Source: Promerops cafer
Lineage: Eukaryota > Chordata > Aves > Passeriformes > Nectariniidae
Direction of reading: 5' to 3'
Assembly: GCA_013398275.1 (NCBI GenBank)
Contig: VZSE01008498.1
Coordinates: 577,873 to 641,872, forward strand
DNA: 64,000 bases
Position numbers and translations under genes: made by a program. How positions within the stretch are numbered: position 1 is the stretch's first letter; each line of letters opens with the position of its first letter. Below the pieces are notes generated by a model. That model made no database searches and was not told the DNA's origin. It worked only from the letters and a program-made list of their open reading frames with translations. Shown piece after piece: positions 21,661 to 35,400 of the stretch.

Positions 21661-24600
21661 TAAATTGCTCAAAACAATTTTCAACCAGTCAGAACAGATA
21701 TGATTTTCTTCACTTTGGATGAATATCAAAAGTGTTTAGATCCCCATCCAACTGTTTCATCTTGCCAGATATTACTTGATAACACAGTGTCATTTTGTAG
21801 TGACAGACCATAATTTTGTTCATATTCCAAACATTGCCCTTTATAGGATATAGAAGCAATGCTTGAATGCTGAAGTTCATTTCACAACTTACAATCTAAA
21901 ATAGTATCATAAACGCACATCACATAGAATATCCTATTGAAGGGTTATTTTAGGAATAGTTTCAGAAAATATGGTGTGATATCACACTTTTTAGGTCCAA
22001 TTTGCAGCTTACATAAATTCTGACAAAAGAGTCAATCACAAACAGGGTAGAAAATCCACTGAAGCAATGAAACAAAACTCTGGGGATACAGGTTCCCATA
22101 TTATCTATTGATAATTCCCAAGGAAAAAGATTTTCTGCAAATGCAGTTTTCTAGGATTCTGAAATGAATCAGCAGGGCTACAGATCATTAAAATATAGAT
22201 ACAAAAGGTCAATTGTTGATAATTTAACCTATACTTTACAAACAAGAAATCTCTGACATCCTGTCAGGTGTAATTTAATTTCAGTCCTTTGTGTTAACCA
22301 AAATACTTTTTCTTTATGAATCAAAGTAAAAATGCTCATGAAACTCTTGCAAACTTTTGATAATATTAAATCACACTGTACATAGTTTGAAAAAATAATT
22401 TTTAGGGTTTTTCTTTTTACTTCACCTTTCTTTTTTCTCTTTTAATTTTGACTGATATTGCAGAAACATTCCAGAGCACATGTTTGTACTGATGACAACA
22501 GAAAGTCTATACAGGAAATTTTTTGAGCACTCAAAATATAGATGACAGGATTTTAAGCTATTTGACCACCTGACCTTTCAGAGATTTGAAAGGGATTGGC
22601 CTTACACAGAGGGGGAAAAGAAGGTTAAAGGCAGCTGAGTCAGAATCATGCTGATGTATTTTAAGAATCCTTTTTCCTTTACTTCCCAGTCTTTTGTCTA
22701 AGACACTTGGTCACATTTATTTCATTTTCTAGATAGAGAAGACAGCAATAGGTCAGTTTCTTGAACAGTTTTCACTACTCTGTTGTGTTGACTATCAAGA
22801 CTACATTTTGTAGTAGTTACCATTCAGAATAACATTTTCTTAAATTTTCTTTAGGATCCCAAAAAACCCCCAAAGGCATTGCTTGACTATCCTTTGGAAA
22901 AACAAAATAATATAGGGCAAGAACTATAATTTAAACAGTGGGTAAATTTCAGGACCTGCTTTCTGTTTTTAATGCATAAAAATAATATAAAACTCACCAT
23001 GTAACTGTGGTATCTTCACACATGAAGCCTTTGTACTGCATCAGTCTAAGAGAGTCTTTCTCTACAGCTGGTACATCTTGTATGTAAGCCACAACAGTTC
23101 TTATTATGGGTAATTTACAGGATAACTTAATTAAATAGGTGGTATTTGATAGCAAAAGTTGACTGTTAATCAAGGCTGATTCTGTGCTTAAATGAACTGG
23201 AATATCTTGCCAAGATGTGCTCCAGTCATATACTCCGTGAATGTTACTTAATACTCATATTAGCTCAGGGCTCCTTTCTTTGTACACAGCTTTACCCTGC
23301 CTCTACTGGTGACTACATAGCGATCCTGTAGATCCAGGAGTTTCCTTTCAAAGAACAGGGGAATACCTGGAGGAAATAATATGTACAATTACTCCTATTA
23401 CAGCAGCACAAATGATCTGAGTTCTTTTGCAATAGGTGCTTTATATACATGAAGGTGGAAAGGGTCTCTGCCTTAAATGGCTTGCTAAATAAGCACAAGT
23501 AGAAAAAATTAACTGTTATTGTCTTCACTGACAAGAACTGAATAAAAGAGTAATTTACTGACTGGCCCTAGGTCATGCAAGAGGCTGATAGCAGTGCTGC
23601 TGATTAAATCTAAGTATCCTCAGTTCCAGTGCAAGGCTTCATCCAAAAATAAATCCTTATTTGTTAGACATCTGAGTAAGAACATCCTGATAGATATCCT
23701 GACAATTCTTTCTCTAGAAAACATTCTCAGAGTGCTAGGTTTAATTTTAACTTTTCTTTTTCTTTTAAGACCCACAAATCTTTAAACTTATATTAAATTA
23801 TTGGAAGAAAGACTGAGAAGTGGTTAAAGGTGGTATATACACAATAACTAAAATACCCTTGGGATTCAGTTCAGTTTTATTTCATTTAGTCTGCTCAGCC
23901 AAGTAATATATATCTAGTTCCAGGTATTTGCTTCTTGTCTCAGTCTGTATAGTATTGGTAGGAAATTGGTACCATAGATATTCTTTACAAGAAGGAATGA
24001 TGTATGTCCCTCCATAAAACAATTTTGAACAGTTCACAGAAGCTGAGAAATGCAGGTTAATTTTCCTTTTGTTTTTCTCCAGTGTTGAGGAACAGTTCCC
24101 TGGGTGTTTGTTGGCTGACCTTGCAACCTGGAACATCATGGTCTGGTGTTACATCTTGCAGACCAATTGACAACCTCAGTTTGGATGTATTATAAATGTG
24201 TGAACACCATCTGTATGTGTATTTTCGTGCAGCTCTCTTGTCTTCTCCCTCCAGCACAAAGCCTTAAGGCCTTTGATTATTCCTTCTGCAGTTTGCTGAG
24301 GGCTTGATAACTGAAAGATGATGTTAAAGTTTCAGTCTGAAGAGACCTGTCAACACACAACTCAGCAGTTTGCTGTGAGGAAGGTATACAGGGAACAGAA
24401 GCTGTATTATGATTCAGAGTATTACCTCACATATCTTTTGCTTATGAAGTGAAATACTCCATTCAACCTAATAACACTTTTACAGCATTCAAAGTAGAAG
24501 ATGTAGTCTGCTGCTGCCAGGCTTGATAGAGCAGATATAACAACTTCCATCAGGTTGTCATGGGGAGTGTCACAGCCAGAGCACCTCAGTGTGGAGCATT

Positions 24601-27600
24601 ACCTGCTCTGCCATTTCCGAGGAGCTGCTACTGAGCCCAGGATAGAACAGTCCTATAACATTTGTTTCTGTTATGCAAATATCTGAAAGAACTAAAATGA
24701 GGACTAAAACATATTTTTTGCCACCTGCTGGGTGGAGGGCTTTGCAAGGGAAATTTACTGGTGGACCTTAGAGTCTTTGATCAATCAGCTTCACTGACTT
24801 TTCTCGACAGGAGAAGCAATTGTTCCATGCCAGTCCTATGTTGGACCTCAGCACCGGCTGGCTGAAGAACAAATTGAGTTATTACTGTCTTCTGCCTGAT
24901 TTTTTCTGTGTTCTTCTAATGTGCTGATCATTGTTTCACCTCATCACTTAATAATTTGACAGAATTAGTAGCAACTACCTTATGGATGTTAGCAGAAGGA
25001 CCAGAATTCTTGCCTCGTGAAAAAAACAGGAAGTAATGCAGGTCAGTCACTGTTAGTTATTGGAGTGATTTTAGGTTCTCTTGGATATGTATGAAAATAA
25101 GATTGCCCTAAGGACAGCAAGGATACTTAAGAATATTGTCTAAATCTATTTACAGATACTGAATTCTAAGTTCTGATGCTTTATCTCTATATTTTTATAT
25201 GATGAAAGCGAGCTGTCTTCACAATTTTAAAGGAAATGTTATTATACCACTGTATAAATCCGCATTAGGCTTGGATCTTGAATGCTTTAAACAGTTCTGG
25301 TTCCTCCATCTCAAATAAAATGTAAAATAGCTTAAAAAGTTAGTGAGATGAATAACAAAGATAATCATGGGTATTGAAAAATTTCCATAATATGAAGTTA
25401 AGTATGCTAACACTGTTTAGTCTGGAGAAAAGCTGGCTAAGGGACAACAAGCTAGAATTCCCTAAAGCTTGACATAAAGAAGGTGAGTAGAGTTCATTAT
25501 CCTTTCCAGTGCAAAACATAGAGACCTGAAATAAAATTAGAAGGTGTTAGTTTCACAACAAAAAGAAGTGTTTCTGAATATAATGGGTAATTCAGCCAAG
25601 AAAGCTATCATCACAAGATGCTGAAAAATGTTGAGGTTTTATAGAGCAGTTGACAGATTCATGAAAGAAAATTTAAGCAAGGCTGCCTAAAGAAAATTCT
25701 TACATCTGCCTCAATAAACTGCAGGAAGCTGGGGCAGTATTCCGGGTAAATGTTTATTTTCTTACACTCTGCTCTAGGCAGAGTGGTACTGGCCAGTGGC
25801 AGAGTTGATGATGTGGCAGAGATCCAGCATGGTGCAGCTGTTCTTTCAATTCCTGTGTTCTGGAATCAATATCACTGATAGAAATGAGAAATTTACTCTG
25901 TTTCTGAGATGAAAAGTTCTAGCTAAATAAAAAACTCCATTTTCTGAAAAAAAAATACATTCATGAGGACAGATGCATTTTTTATAGCAAATTAGATAGC
26001 TTTTGAATGATTGTAGAAGAAATAAAGGCAAAACTTTGAAAAGCCAACTTTTTTTTTCCAAGGTACCCTTTCAAATATTTTGTTGCCATGTACAACTAAA
26101 ACATCAGCATTCAGGGTTGCCTTTGCCCAGTCTGGATCTGCCAAGGCACCTGGATGAGTTAGGCATCCCCTTCTTGCTGAGGTTCTGCAGAAGTTGCCAT
26201 CTTTTCGTTTGACCTTCTAGAAATCCTTGACTGAATGCCTGTGCACGCTGCTGTGTCTGCGCAGTGGAGTCGTATTATTTGGGTCACATGTAAGAAAACC
26301 TGGCCAGGTATCTTAACAAGGCAGATTAACATTCATCTGACACACACATCCTGGAATAGTGAGTGCCTCTTCCTCACAGAGATGCAGATCTGAATAGCAA
26401 ACACTTGCTCCTTTTGTTTGGATTTGCTGTTCACCTGTGCTTTGATTTTATGTTCTGTAAAGATATTCCAGAAGCATTTTTCTTTCTAATGACTAGCTAA
26501 ATATAAAGAAAGACTAAATCTTAAATTATTCCTCTAAACCCCAAGCTATATTTCTGATTATATTTCTGGATTAAATAGCTTTTTTTCTCCTAGAATTTAT
26601 TTTTGTTTCCCAGTCTTACTACGTCTTTTGTAGTAATTCTAGAAGTAAAGCAGCATGATACACCTACCCATTACTAATTTTCTACATGGCCAAGAAATGT
26701 TGAGGATTTAAGGCTGGCGGTATATTTAGAGTTCAATTCAGATATAAAATAAAAAGAATACTGGTTTACAATTGATTTTACTCAAGTAACTATTTCCTAA
26801 GCAGCATTATTGTATACAGTAGCAAATAGGTATAGCTATTTCCTTAGAATAAAGCAATTTGTGAGGTCTGTCATAAAAGGCTAAGAGAATGCTGCCTTTG
26901 CTTCACATCCCTTTTAACTGCCTTTATAAAATTTAAGGAATTGCAATAAAACTTGGGAAAGTGCTTTGACTGGTGAGCACTATTTGACAGCACTTATGAG
27001 ATTACTATGTGCTCAAGGCCACTTGGAATGTTTGCACATAAGAAATTATTTAAAATTATATTTATTTTCTGATTTTTTCTTATTTTTAGCTTAAAATATC
27101 TCTCAATCTCCGTTTTTTGTTCTTTCTTTAAACAGAAAGATCTTTAAACAGTTCACTGCCTCCTTGGCATTTCTTCATTCTGCTTTTCATTTCATGTGAA
27201 GTCTCCTGGGCTCTGACCAGTTCAAAACACATCTTTGTAGTTTTCTGTGGTAAATGACTGACAGTGTTTGAAATTATGCTCTTTGTCTGATAGACAGTTG
27301 TATTCACACTGCTAAGCAGTGTTTGGACTGAACTTTTAACTTAACCCTTCCGGCTTCTTTTTCTCTTCCTTTCAGCATTGTCTGTATTGTGATTCCTACC
27401 ATGGCAGTGTATCTGCTGTTTCTGAAGCAGCTGCAATTTTTCTGTGATTCCAAATGCATCTTTGGTGAACAGTTTGGGGTCTAATGAAGATGTGCTTTGT
27501 GTATTTGCTGTTGCACAGAATAACCTGAGACATTCATATTAAAGCCAGTTAAAGGGTGGCTCCTGCCAGTCAGTAGGAATAGAGACCGTAACTTTTTGAT

Positions 27601-29290
27601 AGCTGGTAGTGACTGATATGGTGTCAGTCAAATTACTAATAAAAAAGAAATGCTAATAAGACTATGGGTTTTGTGAAAACTGTAAACAAAGCAGCTGAAA
27701 GTTGAATATAGCTGGAGTTCGAACAACTCTTATGTTAGAGTCTCCATGCCAAAGTTTCAGCATGTTCATGAGAAGGTTTGGGAATTTTTGATACACTGTA
27801 AGTATCTTTCTGAGGTTTCACCCAGAAGAGAACTATGCATAGGTCTCACTAGTTTGCATGCTTAAAATTCCTCATGTATTTTGATGCTTCCAGTCCAAAA
27901 CCTGCAGTATAGTGCTGGTATTTGTGAAGTGTTGTATTTGTGGAGGTTGTGAGATATTTCCATGAGGCTAGCCAGTTCTTCCTTGGAAGAGGTGTGCCAT
28001 AGCTGTTGGGGCAGCGTGTTTTAGTCTGCTGGTCAAACCTCTGTACCAGCTCGCGGCTAGAATCTACACTGCACCAACCACCTCCGTAGGAAAAGAGAGG
28101 ACAAAGTATGTGTGACCTCCTTCTCTACTTCAGACTTACTGCCAGGATGCACCACAGAGAAAACCCAGCCTGTGAAGAGGTTCTCTCACTCAGATCTAGC
28201 CCCATTCATTGCTATTTTCAGGCCACCCAGGCCCACATAAAAATGGTTGATGCTTAATAAAATAAAGAACACAGTCCTAGGTCCTGTGTGAACAGTCTTG
28301 GCAATGTATAACCTTTCATAAGTAATTGATTTACTTTAAAAGCTGAGAAACTTGAAAAGGTAGAAACCTTTTAAATTAGCAAAGTTATGAAGTATTTGTG
28401 TATATAGAAAATAGAATGAATTTAGTATCTAGCACAGGCAGCATGCCATGTTTTCATTCCAATATAAGAATTTATGTCATTCGAACGAAATTATGCTCTT
28501 ACCCATATGTCTCTTTTCTACAGAACTCAATTTTGAGATATGTGTGTATTAGAATCTTAAAAACTGTATTATATTTATATCAGTTTTATCTGTGCATGTT
28601 GCAAGTGGGTGTATAAATGTCTTCTGAATGTTATTTGTTACAGGTCATCCCTTGCTTTGAGATGAGAAGTGCACTAATAAAGCTTTAGAAGTTCAAGTTC
28701 AAATACACAGTTCACAGAATGGGGTTCCAAGATGCCACAAACACCATTAAAAACTCAACTTTCCTTTTTTCTCTATCTAGTCACCTAAATGCAGTCTGAC
28801 CAGAATTCTCACATTTACTCATGTTATATCAATGCATTTCTAGTGCAAGATACAGAATGTCTACACAGTGTCCTGCAGGATGTATTTCTCCTGTGTGTCA
28901 AAAGATGCCTTACTTTGTTTGCATCCATCTAAAAAAAGAACTAGAGGCTTGACCATCCTCCATTATATTATCTTTTTTTTGTAGTTAAAAGATGACAACA
29001 TATTCCACTGTACTTGCTGTACTTGCATGGTGTGCAGAATTATTCCATACTACACTATAATTAAGCAGAAAGTCCAGTCTATCTTGATGTGCCTTTTAAT
29101 TATAAATGGTAAATCTTCTCAGATTATGGAATCCTGTGGTCTGCTTGAGATTCAAGGGTCTGTGAGGAGTCCAAAGAGCAAGAGGCAAAAACTTGAGATT
29201 GTAGTTTAAAGCAGCCTCAGGAACATCCTTTCCAAGCAAACATGAGCAGCTCAAAGCAAACACTAATGTCTGGAGCTGGGTGATATTCTA
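21661..29290. other. Unannotated stretch
   Basis: About 7.6 kb, AT-rich, without recognised genes, RNAs or interspersed repeats. All open frames are short (85 codons or fewer) and none is recognisable. Several AT-rich parts look like ordinary single-copy non-coding DNA. Confidence 0.6.
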
Positions 29291-29465
29291 TTTATAAGCA
29301 TAGTTGCAATATAATATATGCTTATCATACAATTATATACATAATGTGATTTTATAATATAATTAAATGGAATAAGTTTAGCATGTATTAATAATCATAG
29401 TAGCAATATTCTGCTATATTAGCATGATATAACTGTCTTTTTATATATAATCCTGATAAGGACTT
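29291..29465. other. AT-rich palindromic segment
   Basis: A very AT-rich stretch with a perfect 9-bp inverted repeat, ataagcata (29294-29302) and tatgcttat (29317-29325), separated by 14 bases. Several further partial palindromes built from tataat/attata follow. It has low melting stability and may extrude hairpins. No transposon ends are identified. Confidence 0.6.
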
Positions 29466-32400
29466 GCACAAACAGAACAGTTTTTTGCCTATATGGATAA
29501 TTATAGTAATAACCAGTAAATGCATTTATTAATCATACAGAGCAGGCGAAGGCTAGCTCCTTTTGTATGCAGCTGCTCTCACGAGCCTTCTGGACACAGA
29601 ACAAGAGTGGAGGTTGTTAAAGAGCTCATGGACTGCTTAAAAGGATATTACCCTTTTTCTGTATATTGCCTATGGTAGAGTTCGCACACCTCAGAATGTG
29701 CTATTACTAAATAACTTATTGACTCTGCATAAGGCACGTTGATGCACATGTGAGTCTGAGTCTGATTTTTTTATGGGTTGGTTCTGAAAGAGCAGTGTGA
29801 TTTATGTATCTATGTATCCAAGTCAGTGGAGAAAATCTACAGTCCCACATCCCTTCCTGTAATGATTTAAAATCCCCAGGTCAGTGTTTCAAATTTTTTT
29901 TTGCATTTCTGCATGTACTTTTCTTAGCTTCAGCTGACCAAGTATTCATGAGAAGAATGTAGCTATTCACCCTATCTTTCAGACCTCCCAAGTAACATGA
30001 TGTAGCACATCTCTTTTCTAAGCAGCATCCTACAAAGAATGCAGAAGCTACTGTAGATTCGAGAGTGTTCATAGGAGTGATGACAACATTTTTTAGAGTG
30101 ATCCTTTAGTTTATTATAGGGACAGAGTAGACATAAAAGGCAATCTGAATTAAAGAGGATGTCAGGAAAGTGCATGAATTTTTAAGAGTGGGATAAGCTC
30201 ACCCACCTTTTGATTTCATAGCCAGAATTTTTCCCATTATTTAAATTATTCCATCTCTGGCTTCTCACTTGTTCTTTCATCTTCAAGATGCATATATTTA
30301 ATATCTTAGCTCAGGTTGGATTCTGTGGACTTTAAAAGATTGAAGCATTTTTTAAGAGAATGGTGAAGGACAATGACTGGAAGGAGAGGGTATTTCAAAT
30401 AAGCAAAACTGTGAGGGAAGTAGGGATGATGGAGATGATAAAGAAAATAAAAGACATTTTATAAATCTCTTTCTCTGCTGCCCATGTTCATACCTTTTCA
30501 TTACGGAATTCTGCCACTTCTTTCCAGCTTAGTCTTCCTGAGGTGGAATCTACCTGTTCTGGTTGATACTCACTCCTGTTCCTTCAGGCCTCTTGGATAG
30601 TCATTGACATTTTTCCAACAGCAGAAGAAATGTTTTACCAGCTTTCAGTTCTCTCCATTCTGCTTTTGGCTGCAACTGGGCCTCATATAGGTGTGAACCC
30701 ATAGTTTGTCTGACTGTTAAGATAGTTGCCTTTGCTAGTTCTTTGCCTTTGCTAATAAACTGGCTTATACAACCTCACTGTTTTCCCCAAATCCCACAGC
30801 TGCCTGCAGTTCCAAGGATTGTTTTGAATGGCAGGTTGCAGCATCCCCTTGCTGCATAGAATGCAGAGCATGAAGCCTCTGCTGTGTGTTAACTGGTAAG
30901 CACCTCCTTGTACAAATAGCATGATCATTTCTGTGTCATGTTCAGCTTGCTCCTTGCTGTGTTAGTGGCAGAGTTTATAGGTGGAAATGGAATCTAGAGC
31001 CACATTTATTCCTCTCAGTTGGCTTCAACAGTTAGTTGTGGATTTCTTTTTGTGAAATAACAAAGGTTTTGATTGACATTATTACACTAGGAAGACTAGG
31101 ACTGTAGGACTGTGTACAGTGCAAAGCTATAGATAAAATGCAGAGCATTTTGACTGTTTTTCATTATTTTTATTCTCTCCCATCCTTGAAGAAAAGTAAG
31201 TAAAAAACAATGGACTTCATTTGGAAGTTGTAAGGTGCTCAAATTCTATAGTGCTGAGGACTTAGAACTACACAGAAAACAGAAAAATGTATACCTACAA
31301 ACATGTCAAGAACGTTTTCTAAAGTAATATTAATGACACTTTTTAATATTAATGAACTGTTGAAGATAATTTTTTTGTCATATAAACTTATATATTGCTA
31401 CCATTATGCTGATCTTAATTGATTCTCTCATAAGAATTATAGTTGCTAATTTTGTATTCATAGGAAGTGAATTTCTTCATTAGCAATTATTTTATGGCTC
31501 ATTTTAGCTGTGAAAGGAGAGTCTCACTACATTTGCTTTACCTTCCTATTTCTATCTTTTCAATACCACCAATATGGAAATTCAGCATGTCAAACTTCTG
31601 GAGAGCTCTGATTTTTGTCTCCCTCTTAGCCCTCAGTCTGTTAGCCAACCAAATGGAATTCAAAGGTCATATTTTTAATCTGCTGTTGCAAAGCTAGACT
31701 GAAAGGTGCTGCTAAGCTACACATGTCTAAGTAGGGAGGTCTGCAATATATTGAAATGATGTCAAAATTTTTGTTAGCACTGATTTCTGCATTTTCCACA
31801 GGAGAAGTTAGTGACAGAAGGAGCAACTAAGAGGCAGTCCATGAAAAACATTTTATTACACTGAAGTGTCTCTTATGGTAGAAATGAGGTCCTTCTCAAG
31901 TAAACAGGGAGATGTACAGCATCTCAAGCACCTAAAAGCAAGCACACCAAACTGCTCACTGAGAACTTAGTGCATGGTTGGTGTCTGCTATTCCCCTCTG
32001 TTGAGGGTCATTTTTTCACCGCTGTGTGGTGGTGGCGATAGAAGAGCTGTAATTTTCTGCAGCTTATGTAAACAAGTTTGCTTTAAGGGGATGATGTCTG
32101 CTGGACATAACCCGGAGGACAAACATTCATCTTTTTTTCAGGATGGCAGGTGAAAGCATACTTTCCCTTGCTTGGTCTAAGTGGATTTGTTGCCCTTGCC
32201 ATGTGTGCAGGACTAAATGAAAAGAGTGTTCACTGAATAATAATGATGCTTTAAGCTAGTAAAGTTTGACTATTTTAAAATTATTTTTTCCCTGCCTAAA
32301 TTTGTCTTTTTCAACCCCTGAAAGCAAGAGCAAAAATCTGAAACTTTTAGCTGATTAGGATTTTTAAAAATGGTATCTAGAGAACAGGTTCACTGACACA

Positions 32401-35400
32401 TATGTGCAATATATACTTCTGGTAAACAGAACCAGATCATCCACATTTCAGCTCATTTTTTTTCAGAAAGGAGATTTTTGAAGACTTAGTGAGTTGAAAA
32501 GAGCAGAGCAGGCAAAGCAAGGGATTGTATTATCCATCCCTTTCACACTCAGCGCGTGATGTTTTTCTGAGAAGCAAGAAATTTGTTTTCCAAAGACATT
32601 GTCAAGTTCACTGAGATTCGCTTGCTCCTGGTAGCAATGTAAGCTTGAGACAGCAGTGACAGGCTTTATTTCAGGACACTGCGTATCGTACAAAATAAGC
32701 TTCCTTCAACTGGAATGATGTCTGAGTTACAGCACCACCATGAAAATTAACAGACAAATAGATCAACCAAACAGTACGCGTGCAGGATTTCTGATCGTGC
32801 ACATACAGCTCCTCTCAGCTCTGCTGGTGATACTTCCCATAGGCAGCTTCTGTTTGAGGGGTTATCCTGCAGCTGAGCACCCCACGTTCCCTCTCCAACC
32901 TCTCCTTCCAAGAACTGCAGAGAGAGAAAATGCTGCAGCAATATTCAGGCACTAATTATTTTTGCCAGCAGGAGCTCGTTTTGGCCTTTGATTTTGAACT
33001 GACAGTTAATAGATAGGGCAGTTTCAGAAGTGGGTGTGTTTTACAGCACTTGGCAAATGACTGCCTAAATCACAGGTACAGCCTCCAATTGCAGTGATAT
33101 AAAACATCTCTCTGTTTACTCTCTTTATTGAAGATATGTATTCACAAAGAAGATATATTTTTTCAGTACAATGAACAGTATACTGGCATTGATAAGGTGA
33201 ACTTTATGGCGAGTAATTGGGTAAATGTTATTATCATTGCATCACAGGCAGAAACTGAGTTTGCATTTGGCTGCACAAGGCATATGCCTACAGGGAGGGG
33301 CAGCCTGAGGCAGCCCTGTACTGGGTAGAGCCTACAGAATGGGCCAGGGCAGCTGGAGTGTGTAGGGATCCATGGCTGTGTCTCTACTGCAGGAGAGACT
33401 AGGGAAAGGGAATGAGCCCTTGGGGCTGCTAATGCTTGTTTTGCAGTCTGGCACTGTTTTGTGTTGTCAGGACCAGTTTTGTTTTCCCCTCTCCCTAATG
33501 ATATCCTATGATGTTTTGCACCTTCAAGGCTTCTGTTAAACCACAGATAATGCAACCTATAGCCTGCATTTTGTACTGATAAAATGTTGTTTTGATGAGT
33601 TGTGACACTGCCATAGCATTATTTAAAATGCCCTGAACTGAGAATAATACACAATTAAATAGTGTTTATGCAATCAGGCTATGGGGCAACCACAGGGGAC
33701 CAAAGGGAAACCCTTGGCTGAACATTATGCAGAGTGATGAGGCAATGCCACACAGCTTGAACTTTATTTAGCAGTTTGGGTAAGTTCCCAAACCTTAGCT
33801 TGGTGTATCTGAGCTGATGGAAGGTGCTGTCTGCTACTAAGTGTGGTATCTGTGGTTATTTTCTAGCAGTCATCTTATGATCTTGTGTGGGAGCAAGAAA
33901 TGAAATTAAAGACCTCTGGATTTCCAATTCTTGTGCTCCTCCTCTCCAGAAAATGCTGCACTGAAATACAGTAAAAGAGAAAAAAACACCTACAGAATGT
34001 AAAATTATGGTTTCTGATGACATACTGTTTTTGTCTCATCAGTTCAATGGACAATTCCAGTAGAGCAGGAGTAATTCTTCTCTCTGGAGCCCCTGGGAGC
34101 TCTGACTTTATTTGCAGAAGAAGTTGGACTGAATTCTGAAGTAATAAGAACTTTAAGTCAAATGCATTACTAAAATTATGTGCTATGGATGCATGAGGGA
34201 TTAAAGAGTTTAAAAATAATGATTTACTCAAGCCAGCCTTGAGGATCAAAGCTTTGGCTTCAATGCTGTCTCAAGGTGGACTTTAGTATTTCATGGCTCA
34301 GTGCAGCACAGATAATTTGGCATTCCAAGCTGTCAACACCATGGATTAATAAAGCATTTAGAGTATCTTTTAAGTTATTATTGCAAGCCAAGTCTCATGC
34401 TCTTCCTGCGTGCTGCTGTGTTTGTTTGTGAAATGCACAATTTTTGTTTGTTTGGTTTTGTTTTGTTTCTTTTTTTAGGAAAATATCCTTGAAATTGGGA
34501 GTAGGCGATTAAAACCCACAGGAAATGTATAAGAGAATTCTTGGTGGTCTAATAAGGGATTTAGAGAGGGAGATGTATTTTATAAATTTAATATGAGGGT
34601 AAATAGTATTATCTCTGTTTTGCAAATGCAAGAACTTATTCAATATCATTATTCACAGCCCTTAAGCTTTTGTGTTTCTTTCCTTAGCTAACTACATCAT
34701 GACCCTGTCTCCAGCAGAAGGGCAGGAAGATGCATAGGAACTGAACTTCTTAGCTGGGATTATCTCATGAGGCAACCTTAAATTTTGGCAGCAAGTCAAA
34801 GGTCTACAGCATATCAAGAAATGAAACATGAGGACAGTTCATGGTACTGCTATCAATTCTCTATCAAAGTCCAACGAGCAGAGGTCAGAGTAATTATCTC
34901 CTAGTCACTGTTGGGGTCTTTGTAGCAAACAAGGCACTCAGACTGTGCTATGGAAGAGCATTGTAATGCTTGGGTAGTTTTGGCACAAGGCAGCTGCTCT
35001 GCAGGGCTCCATGGCCCTCCCACAGCAAGCTCCCAGCCTGCTCTCAGCGTGGGAGGAAAGGATCTGATGGTCAGTGTGCCTGGTTCCTCTCACTGAGCCT
35101 TTTCCAAAGTGGGAAATATCTTATTTGCTTCCTTGCCATGTGCTTGTTGGAGCAGAGTTCCAATCCTCTCAAATGGACCTCTTAGGAAATTGATACAGTG
35201 AACGTTGAATACTTGTATTTTGCACAGGTTTTGTGCCTTAAACTGAAGGTTCTATTGACAGACCAATGAAGTAATTGAGAAGGGTTGTATGGATAAAATT
35301 AACTGTTAACTTCTAATGTAAATATGAACATTTAGACAAATTGAGAAAAAGGGCAAAGTGACTACCTAATTATTATGAAAAATGGTATTCATGTTTTGTA

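Noticed and set aside
27710..27735. GTTCGAA box-B-like motif suggesting a tRNA gene
   Set aside because: No box A at the right distance, no cloverleaf stems and no T-run terminator were found. The motif is part of a local palindrome.
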